Assembly (NCBI GenBank): GCA_900552085.1
Contig: URYB01000059.1
Location: forward strand, 1 to 11,099
Length of the DNA: 11,099 bases
Direction: 5' to 3'
DNA from: an uncultured Lachnobacterium sp.
Lineage (GTDB): Bacteria > Bacillota > Clostridia > Lachnospirales > Lachnospiraceae
In this document: in pieces, positions 5,975 through 11,099 of the stretch
How positions within the stretch are numbered: position 1 is the first letter of the stretch
Layout of the letters: each line of letters starts with the position of its first letter
Translations under genes and position numbers: made by a program
Notes under the pieces: model-generated
What the model was told of the DNA's origin: nothing
The model's input: only the letters and a program-made list of their open reading frames with translations
Database searches by the model: none

Positions 5975-7167
5975 TACATATCCTTTTTATAATAGGCATT
6001 GACCATACTGCAATACCCCCAGTCTTTGAGGGTTTCATAGGAAATACGGTAATTTCCCTTGTAGTGCCGGCCGGTTATAATATATCGAATGTACTGCTGC
6101 ATATAATGATCAATTTCCTTCAGACTCTGGTCGGTCGTAATATTTGGAAAAAACCAACGACTCCATGTAAATTCATCATCCGCTCCTGTTCCATAGAATT
6201 TGTGGTTCATTGAGCGGATGAATCCTTTTGCGGCTTTGTCCGCTGTCAAACCTTTCTTTCTCTGCCACCGCATTAAGGCCTTTGCTTTCCGGCGGATTCT
6301 GGCTTTCGCTTTTTCCACAGTATGTGCAGATAAATCCACCACGCCATCTGAAAAAGAAAAGCCCAGAAATTCCAGTTTTTCGTGCGGAGCATAGACGGTT
6401 TCCTTCTCATGATTGATTTCTAATCCCAACTCCTCCAGTTTTTTATACAATATTTTTTGTAAATCCATCAAGTCCTCGTAACTGTCCGCAAGGATTAATA
6501 TGTCATCCGAATACCGGAAATAATTCACTTTCCTTTCTGCAAACATCTGATCAACTTCTGCCAGATACACGTTTGCCCAGAAAGGTGCCACCGGAATGCC
6601 CGCCATCGCTCCATGCGCTTCTGTAATCTTCTCGCCCTTATACATGACCTGATCATTCAACAAAATATTTGCAAACACCACGCGCAGTTTTTCATCCGGA
6701 ACAAAAGAAAGTTTTTCTAACAACCGCTTGGGACAGATGGAGTTAAAATAATTGTGAATGTCCACTTTCAGGCAATATTTCTCCTGTACACACAATTGCA
6801 AAAGGCGGCGGATTGCCTGCGCCACACCATGCTTTCTGCGAAATGCATAACAATTATCCGCAAAATAGTCATCCACGGCATACAACTGATAAACTATAAA
6901 TTTCAGGGTGATACTGCTGTCATGATCAAAAGAATATACAATACGTTTCTTTGTCGTTCCGTCTTTGTTTACGATCTTTTTTTCCGGCACATCCTTTGGA
7001 AAAATCCCCTGCATGATCTGATCATACATTTCCAGATATCTTTTACCCTCGATATATGCCTGAATCTCCTCAATCTCATATTGGGAGATATGGTTTTTCT
7101 CTATTTTATAATTCATGAACTTTTGCCATTGTTCCTCTATTCTTAACGAATCAATTATCGGATTCAT
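5971..7167 (-). CDS. Free-standing reverse transcriptase of unassigned class
   Basis: RNA-directed DNA polymerase of the RVT_1 fold, 398 residues. Motifs in order: RT1 around KKIVNKDGTTKKRIVYSFD (63-81), RT2 NCYAFRRKHGVAQAI (105-119), RT3 LKVDIHNYFNSI with catalytic Asp136, RT4 GIPVAPFWANVYLAEVD (190-206), RT5 YFRYSDDILIL with Asp221-Asp222, RT6 LGLEINHEKE (247-256) and RT7 KLEFLGFSF (264-272). The basic stretch 285-305 and a conserved-looking tail (WFFPNITTDQSLKEID, then KDWGYCSMVNAYYK) replace a maturase or HNH domain. RT4 lacks the PQG of group II and retron enzymes and the IGN-TSQ of diversity-generating retroelements. There is no retron-type VTG, so I leave the class open; it may belong to the unknown/defence-type groups. 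ATG 7167 follows AGGAG at 8 bases. Two hairpins and a decayed gene lie directly upstream, and no partner protein is evident in the same direction. Confidence 0.92.
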   Translation of the reverse strand: MNPIIDSLRIEEQWQKFMNYKIEKNHISQYEIEEIQAYIEGKRYLEMYDQIMQGIFPKDVPEKKIVNKDGTTKKRIVYSFDHDSSITLKFIVYQLYAVDDYFADNCYAFRRKHGVAQAIRRLLQLCVQEKYCLKVDIHNYFNSICPKRLLEKLSFVPDEKLRVVFANILLNDQVMYKGEKITEAHGAMAGIPVAPFWANVYLAEVDQMFAERKVNYFRYSDDILILADSYEDLMDLQKILYKKLEELGLEINHEKETVYAPHEKLEFLGFSFSDGVVDLSAHTVEKAKARIRRKAKALMRWQRKKGLTADKAAKGFIRSMNHKFYGTGADDEFTWSRWFFPNITTDQSLKEIDHYMQQYIRYIITGRHYKGNYRISYETLKDWGYCSMVNAYYKKDMY

Positions 7168-7199
7168 GTTATACTCTCCTGCTTATGAACATTTCGATT

Positions 7200-7225
7200 A
7201 AAAAAAGGAGCAAAATGCTCCTTTT
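7200..7225 (-). terminator. Rho-independent terminator-like hairpin 33 bases before the reverse transcriptase
   Basis: On the minus strand GGAGCA, a 3-base loop and TGCTCC form a perfect stem, lengthened by flanking AAAA/TTTT pairs and followed by seven T residues. It looks like a normal intrinsic terminator. It lies between the gene remnant and the reverse transcriptase start, leaving too little room for a separate promoter after it. It may therefore act as an attenuator for the downstream gene. Confidence 0.75.
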
Positions 7226-7249
7226 ATAAAGAAAAAGAAAAAACTTTGA

Positions 7250-7273
7250 ATGAATAAAGCCGTGCTTATTCAT
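7250..7273 (-). other. Inverted repeat (hairpin) upstream of the reverse transcriptase
   Basis: On the minus strand ATGAATAAGC (7273-7264) pairs, with one bulged base, with GCTTTATTCAT (7260-7250) around the loop ACG. A T-rich stretch (AAGTTTTTTCTTTTTC) follows after a few bases. It could be a weak terminator of the decayed gene, or one arm of a structured RNA together with the hairpin at 7200-7225. Confidence 0.55.
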
Positions 7274-7532
7274 ACAAGGTACACCTGCCTGCTCACTGGC
7301 TTCATGCGCCAGTCTCACTGCACGAAGTTTATAATGGTTACGATCGTCCAGCATAATAATTGTCAGCTTCGGCTGGCCATTCTCATATAAAACGAAATCA
7401 TAATCTCTGGCCTGTCCCATTATTTGTATGTGTGTTTCCCATCGCATTATTCACCGCATCGGTCACTGTATTTGCGACATTTTCGATGAGACTATCCACA
7501 CCCTTTTTTACCAATTTATCCAAAAATCCCAT
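7268..7532 (-). pseudogene. Remnant of an MGFLDKL / YDFVLYENGQP family protein
   Basis: ATG 7532, after an AGGAG site, opens a 44-codon frame: MGFLDKLVKKGVDSLIENVA, then an NTVTDAVNNAMGNTH stretch, stopping at TGA 7398-7400. The following bases encode in another frame, which overlaps from 7447, ARDYDFVLYENGQPKLTIIM and a KLRAVRLAHEASEQAGVPCMN segment ending near 7268. From memory, intact relatives in Lachnospiraceae start with MGxFDKL plus an amphipathic helix. They continue through a variable middle and end in a small domain with DFVLYENGQP, an IML..HN stretch and AGIPFINF. Here the middle looks deleted, the frame shifted, and the last ~20 residues lost into the hairpin region. The family function is unknown to me; the C-terminal part resembles a nuclease-like fold, with no proof. 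A deliberately short peptide from 7532 cannot be excluded. Confidence 0.55.
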
Positions 7533-7558
7533 AACACCTGTGCTCCTTTGAAATATGT

Positions 7559-7578
7559 AATGCATCGTAATATGCATT
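7559..7578. promoter_or_regulatory. Inverted repeat upstream of the gene remnant
   Basis: AATGCAT (7559-7565) and ATGCATT (7572-7578) are exact reverse complements with a 6-base spacer. The site lies about 26 bases before the remnant's start codon. It could be an operator or a short RNA stem. Upstream, TTGTTT and TAAAGT 17 bases apart (around 7598-7626) would make only a poor promoter. Confidence 0.3.
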
Positions 7579-7655
7579 GCTATCTACATTAATTCCACTT
7601 TACCATAATTGAATTTTTAAAACAAGCATGCCATTTTTCCTATTTTTGTACAATA

Positions 7656-7697
7656 AAACCCGCATCCTCAATCCTGACGGACTGAAAATGCGGGTTT
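7656..7697 (-). terminator. Intrinsic terminator of pgi
   Basis: AAACCCGCAT (7656-7665) pairs exactly with ATGCGGGTTT (7688-7697). Inside, a second stem (TCAATCC with GGACTGA, one G-U pair) extends it into a long two-part hairpin. Read leftward it is followed by TTTTATT. It begins 27 bases after the pgi stop. Confidence 0.88.
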
Positions 7698-7723
7698 GCT
7701 ATTTGAAAGACTCTGAATCGTCA

Positions 7724-9304
7724 CTAGATGTTCAATAAATCACTGAACTCTTTTAATGCACCATCTGTCTCATGTGCAAGTACACGTTTTGCAAGTACTT
7801 TACCAAGCTGAACACCTTCCTGATCGAAGCTATTTACATTCCATAAGAATCCCTGGAACATAATCTTATTCTCAAAATGTGCAAGTAATGCACCCAGAGA
7901 CTTCGGATTTACGCTGTCTCCGATAATAATGCTGGATGGACGTCCACCTTCGAAGTTCTTGTTACGGTTCTCATCTTCTTTACCACATGCAAAAGCAACG
8001 ATCTGTGCTGCAACGTTTGCGCAGAGTTTCTGCTGGCTTGTGCTGTCCTGAATCACAACATCTGTACCGATCTGGCTGTTCTTGAATCCAACAAACTGAA
8101 GAGGTACGATGTCGGTTCCCTGATGAAGCAACTGATAGAAGGAATGCTGTCCGTTTGTTCCAGGCTCGCCAAAGATCACTGGTCCGGTCGGATAATTTAC
8201 CGGCTCACCAAAACGGTTAACGGATTTACCGTTAGACTCCATATCTACCTGCTGTAAGTGTGCAGGGAAACGGTTCAATGCCTGTGAATATGGAAGAACG
8301 GCTGTACTTGGGTATCCCAATACGTTGCGCTCATATACACCGATCAATGCGTCAAGCATTTCAGGATTCTTTAAGACATCCTTATTTGCAGAAAGCTTAT
8401 CTTCTGCTGCTGCACCATCTAAGAACTGTGCGAATACGTCCGGTCCGAATGCCAGAGAAAGCACTGCTCCACCAACTGCAGACGTAGAAGAATAACGGCC
8501 ACCGATGTAATCATCCATGAAGAATGCTGCAAGATAATCATCACTTTTTGCCAATGGAGATGTCTCACTTGTTACAGCGATCATATGCTTGGATGCATCC
8601 AGTCCTGCTTTCTTTAATGCGTCTTTTACGAATGACTCATTTGTTAAAGTCTCAAGTGTTGTACCTGATTTGGAAACAAGTACGAAGATAGAATGCGCTA
8701 CATCAACTGAGTTCAGTACTGCTGCTGCATCATCAGGATCTACGTTGCTGATGAATTTTGCTTCCATCTTGAATGTATTATTTTTCTTTGCCCAGTTTTC
8801 AAGTGCCAGATACATGGCACGAGGACCAAGGTCACTACCGCCGATACCAATCTGAACAACTGTTGTGAACTTCTCTCCTGCTGCGTTTGTGATTTCACCT
8901 GCATGTACTTTGTTTGCAAAATCAGCTATTCTCTGCTGCTGCTCAACGTAAAATTTGCGCTTGTCTACACCATCAGCAACTACTGCATTGCCTAACTGTC
9001 CACGTGTCAGCTGATGAAGAACGAGACGGTTCTCACCGGTATTGATCACTGCACCATTGTAAAGTTCCTCAAATTTCTCTGCAAGCTGTGCTTCTTCTGC
9101 CAGTTTTACGAGAGCATCCAGTACATTGTCATCTACAGCTTTTGCAGCATAATTATAGGTAAATCCCTCTGCCATCGGAACGCTGTAATTCTTTACACGG
9201 TTTGCTCCGTTCTCACCGGACATAACCTCTGCAAGGTTTACACGCTCTACTTTTGAAAGCTGATCAAAAGAATCAAGAGTATCTAAGTTGTTCCAGGTAA
9301 CCAT
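7724..9304 (-). CDS. pgi: Glucose-6-phosphate isomerase, long form
   Basis: Interconverts glucose 6-phosphate and fructose 6-phosphate in glycolysis and gluconeogenesis, in the cytosol. The two SIS domains are visible. GIGGSDLGP (153-161) and SKSGTT (211-216) form the phosphate-binding site. Glu356 in VDMESNGK, His387 in GQHSFYQLLHQG and Lys502 in the C-terminal signature FDQEGVQLGK are the catalytic residues. At 526 residues it is of the long type (E. coli about 549) rather than the ~450-residue type typical of Bacillus and many other Firmicutes. Codon use and the strong AAGGAGG site, 8 bases from ATG 9304, suggest high expression. It has its own TTGAAC-17-TATAAT promoter and an intrinsic terminator, so it is probably monocistronic. 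Confidence 0.98.
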   Translation of the reverse strand: MVTWNNLDTLDSFDQLSKVERVNLAEVMSGENGANRVKNYSVPMAEGFTYNYAAKAVDDNVLDALVKLAEEAQLAEKFEELYNGAVINTGENRLVLHQLTRGQLGNAVVADGVDKRKFYVEQQQRIADFANKVHAGEITNAAGEKFTTVVQIGIGGSDLGPRAMYLALENWAKKNNTFKMEAKFISNVDPDDAAAVLNSVDVAHSIFVLVSKSGTTLETLTNESFVKDALKKAGLDASKHMIAVTSETSPLAKSDDYLAAFFMDDYIGGRYSSTSAVGGAVLSLAFGPDVFAQFLDGAAAEDKLSANKDVLKNPEMLDALIGVYERNVLGYPSTAVLPYSQALNRFPAHLQQVDMESNGKSVNRFGEPVNYPTGPVIFGEPGTNGQHSFYQLLHQGTDIVPLQFVGFKNSQIGTDVVIQDSTSQQKLCANVAAQIVAFACGKEDENRNKNFEGGRPSSIIIGDSVNPKSLGALLAHFENKIMFQGFLWNVNSFDQEGVQLGKVLAKRVLAHETDGALKEFSDLLNI

Positions 9305-9361
9305 TATAGTTTCCTCCTTATTATTAATTATTTAATTCATTTATTTCCTCAATCGTACTAG

Positions 9362-9390
9362 ATTATACTATTAATTCCCTTCAAGTTCAA
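9362..9390 (-). promoter_or_regulatory. Promoter of pgi
   Basis: Reading leftward, TTGAAC (9390-9385), exactly 17 bases and a perfect TATAAT (9367-9362) precede pgi, with a leader of about 50 bases. Just upstream, at about 9397-9412, the near-palindrome AGTATTTAAGTACT could be an operator or upstream element. Confidence 0.88.
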
Positions 9391-9412
9391 TGTCAGAAGT
9401 ACTTAAATACTT

Positions 9413-9453
9413 AAAAAAATGAATCAAATTTCGCTCATTTTCGACAAATTCAT
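9413..9453 (-). terminator. Terminator of the ABC transporter genes
   Basis: Starting at the ATPase stop codon, ATGAAT (9453-9448) pairs with ATTCAT (9424-9419), with a partly paired inner part (TTgtCG with CGAAA) around a short loop. Seven T residues follow on the minus strand. The stem is AT-rich and imperfect, so it is weaker than the pgi terminator. Confidence 0.55.
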
Positions 9454-10577
9454 AAAAAATGGCACCCTTTTGCATACTCTGCCAGCTGCCGGTTCGCTTC
9501 ATTTAACGGGCCAAACTGTTCCACTGCACAGATGCATTTACCACATGAATCCATGATTTTCTTCGCTTCCTGCACCTTTTTTTCATCAATCGGGTAAAAG
9601 GCTCTCTCCAACACAAGTTGCACTGCCATCGCCTTTGCGGCTGCAAATTCCACATCGTTTTCCTGAAGTATGCCTGCTGCAAACGGAATATTCTGTCTTT
9701 GGAGGCGATGATATACCGGAATCCCCGCACCGCCTCCACCAATGACAAACACTTTCGGTGCCTGTGCATTTTTCGGGAAAAACACCTGTCCCGTAAGCGG
9801 ATCAAAATTTCCCTTTGCCACGCCATACAGCTTCTGCACATAGTCTCCCGCAAAGATTTCTTCCGGTGTGCCGATGCGATCGATCCGATCCCCTTTTACG
9901 CATGCAATCGTATCGGATATCTTCTGCGCAAGATCAAGTTCATGAAGTGACATGACGATCGCAAGATTGCGTTCTCTTGCAAGCAGACGGATATTCGCCA
10001 GAATGTCCAGCTTAAATCCCATATCCAGATAGGATGTCGGCTCATCCAGCACAAGAATCTTCGTGTCCTGCGCAATGGCGCGCGCAAGCATCAGACGCTG
10101 CCTTTGTCCATCACTGATCTTCATGAAATCCTGCTCCTGCACTTCTTTCGCATGTACCAGTGCGATCGCCTCATCGACTTTCTCCCAGTCCTCCGGGGAC
10201 AAAATTCCCAACCGCCCCGTATATGGATAACGCCCCGATGCTACAACTTCCCGTCCACTCATCAGTTCCGTCCTGACGCGCTCCGTCATGACCATGGATA
10301 ATCTCCGGGAAACTTCATTGTCCCCCATACCACGCATCGTCTCTTTTCCCAGATATACCGTTCCACCAATCTGCTTCAACTGCCGTGTAATCGTTTTTAA
10401 AATAGTGGATTTACCGGAACCATTCGGTCCGATCAGCGTAAGGATTTCGCCCGGCCGCACCTGCAGATTCACATCTTTGATCAACGGCATTTTATCATAT
10501 CCTACCGTAAGATGCTCCGTCGAGAAGGCAGAAAGTTCTCCCTCGTTTTCTTTTCTGAAATTGCTGTTTTCGTCCAT
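9450..10577 (-). CDS. ABC transporter ATP-binding protein (iron-siderophore/cobamide type) with C-terminal extension
   Basis: Energises uptake of an iron chelate or corrinoid at the inner face of the membrane together with the FecCD permease encoded just upstream. Walker A GPNGSGKST (50-58), signature SDGQRQRLMLARA (155-167), Walker B ILVLDEP (174-180), D-loop SYLD and H-loop His212 (SLHELDLA) are present. The Q-loop position reads MVMTERVRTEL with no obvious glutamine, and the signature has SDGQ instead of SGGQ. The core ends near 265. A ~105-residue extension follows: KVFVIGGGGAGIP (275-287), which looks like a Rossmann nucleotide-binding turn, then a helical part and a cysteine cluster, Cys345, Cys348 and Cys350 (CGKCIC), plus Cys372. 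Usual FecE/BtuD ATPases are about 250-270 residues, so this is a fusion. The start ATG 10577 follows AGGTGA, 15 bases after the permease stop, indicating one operon. The substrate cannot be read from the sequence. Confidence 0.92.
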   Translation of the reverse strand: MDENSNFRKENEGELSAFSTEHLTVGYDKMPLIKDVNLQVRPGEILTLIGPNGSGKSTILKTITRQLKQIGGTVYLGKETMRGMGDNEVSRRLSMVMTERVRTELMSGREVVASGRYPYTGRLGILSPEDWEKVDEAIALVHAKEVQEQDFMKISDGQRQRLMLARAIAQDTKILVLDEPTSYLDMGFKLDILANIRLLARERNLAIVMSLHELDLAQKISDTIACVKGDRIDRIGTPEEIFAGDYVQKLYGVAKGNFDPLTGQVFFPKNAQAPKVFVIGGGGAGIPVYHRLQRQNIPFAAGILQENDVEFAAAKAMAVQLVLERAFYPIDEKKVQEAKKIMDSCGKCICAVEQFGPLNEANRQLAEYAKGCHFL

Positions 10578-10592
10578 TCTCTGATCACCTCA

Positions 10593-11099
10593 TCATCGAT
10601 TCTGTTTCCGCAGCATCGCCACGATAACTACCGGTACCAAAAAGACTGCCGTCACAGAACTGATACTGATTTCCGTCGGTGCAAACACCGTCCTTGCGAT
10701 TCCGTCACAGAACAGGGTAATTGCTGCACCGGCAAGAAAGCATCCGGGTATCAGGATCAGCGGTTTGGCTGTCTTTGTTGCCATCCGAACCAGATGCGGA
10801 ACCGCGATTCCCACAAAAGAAATCGGACCGGCAAATGCCGTGACGCAGGCAGACAATAAACTGGACAACAGAATCAATGCGACACGAAGTGCCTTGACAT
10901 TGACTCCCATATTGCGGGCATAGGATTCTCCCAACTGGTACGCACCGATCGGCTTGGCAAGAAGAAACGTAATAACAATCGTGATTCCCACAAGCACTGC
11001 CATCATCCGGATATTATCCCATGTCATACCAGAGAAACTTCCCATGGACCAGTTATGCAGATTCACGATATTCGAGTCATCCGCGAACGTCACGCAAAA
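10593..11099 (-). CDS. FecCD/BtuC-family ABC transporter permease (N-terminal part beyond window)
   Basis: The frame runs open to the right edge, so only the last 168 residues are seen. These correspond to roughly the second half of a ~330-350-residue protein. The segment FADDSNIVNLHNWSMGSFSG matches the mid-protein loop of FecCD permeases. GPISFVGIAVPHLVRM is the cytoplasmic coupling motif that contacts the ATPase. APTEISISSVTAVFLVPVVI is the typical last transmembrane region, ending RKQNR. About four membrane segments are visible (starting near residues 32, 70, 114 and 146 of the fragment). It is the membrane channel for a siderophore, heme or corrinoid, paired with the downstream ATPase. 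The real start codon lies outside the window; the GTG at 11093 is internal. Confidence 0.93.
   Translation of the reverse strand, partial: FCVTFADDSNIVNLHNWSMGSFSGMTWDNIRMMAVLVGITIVITFLLAKPIGAYQLGESYARNMGVNVKALRVALILLSSLLSACVTAFAGPISFVGIAVPHLVRMATKTAKPLILIPGCFLAGAAITLFCDGIARTVFAPTEISISSVTAVFLVPVVIVAMLRKQNR

Noticed and set aside
6015..6036. Terminator for the BIG2/CHAP-like gene inside the RT gene
   Set aside because: ACCC/GGGT with a mismatch and a weak T-run lies in the RT coding sequence; the stem is too short and imperfect to support.
5971..7167. Group II intron
   Set aside because: No maturase-specific or HNH domain, no PQG motif, and no recognisable intron domain V structure around the gene.
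7169..7447. Intact 92-codon gene upstream of the RT
   Set aside because: Its last ~30 codons run through two hairpins and a T-rich stretch, it has no ribosome site of its own, and its conserved part lacks the family's N and C termini. It is better seen as part of the remnant.
5971..7532. Diversity-generating retroelement
   Set aside because: The RT lacks the IGN-TSQ-type motif 4, and I saw no template/variable repeat pair with adenine-biased differences near it. I could not run a full repeat search, so this is a judgement by eye.
5971..7550. Classical retron (msr-msd plus RT)
   Set aside because: No VTG-type motif in the RT, no flanking a1/a2 inverted repeats and no long msd-like hairpin; the upstream hairpins are short and one is a plain terminator type.

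Overview
The window looks like chromosomal DNA from a low-to-moderate GC Gram-positive anaerobe, most likely a gut Lachnospiraceae (Roseburia/Coprococcus/Butyrivibrio-like). The grounds are strong AGGAGG-type ribosome-binding sites, TTGaac/TATAAT promoters, a multimodular secreted GH5 mannanase with PDTGDTDKP-type linkers, a BIG2 plus CHAP-like secreted protein, and a small MGFLDKL / YDFVLYENGQP family protein remnant that I associate with that family. The genus is not proven. I see no rRNA, tRNA, CRISPR array or insertion sequence.

Layout, left to right. (1) 1-2605, minus: the first 868 codons of a secreted beta-mannanase (signal peptide, two tandem CBM35-like domains, GH5 catalytic domain, and the start of a CBM23/27-like region). 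Its C terminus lies beyond the left edge. An AT-rich 301-base leader (2606-2906) holds a candidate promoter, a perfect 11-bp hairpin with a cre-like sequence, and helically phased A-tracts. (2) 2907-4421 and 4492-4959, minus: glycerol kinase preceded by a gamma-carbonic-anhydrase-like hexapeptide protein, 70 bases apart and possibly co-transcribed. (3) 4960-5161: a divergent intergenic region with promoters facing both ways and a long perfect hairpin at the predicted 5' end of the carbonic anhydrase mRNA. (4) 5162-5974, plus: a secreted BIG2/CHAP-like protein whose stop overlaps by four bases the stop of a convergent gene. (5) 5971-7167, minus: a free-standing reverse transcriptase (398 aa, YSDD active site) that fits none of the group II, retron or DGR motif patterns. 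Two hairpins lie just upstream of it, then a decayed accessory gene (7268-7532). (6) 7724-9304, minus: long-form glucose-6-phosphate isomerase with a clear promoter and terminator. (7) 9450-11099, minus: ABC ATPase and FecCD-type permease of an iron-siderophore/cobamide uptake system. The ATPase carries an unusual C-terminal Rossmann-like, cysteine-rich extension, and the permease is cut by the right edge.

The metabolic genes are ordinary core or carbohydrate genes: mannan breakdown outside the cell, glycerol entry, glycolysis and metal/cobamide uptake. The accessory segment is about 5.0-7.6 kb. There the reverse transcriptase, the hairpin-rich upstream region, the gene remnant and the secreted cysteine-peptidase-like protein sit between housekeeping genes. 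This is the most likely place for an undescribed system, with the reverse transcriptase and a possible structured RNA just upstream as its core. That is a hypothesis: I see motif evidence for the enzyme, but no proof of a partner RNA.
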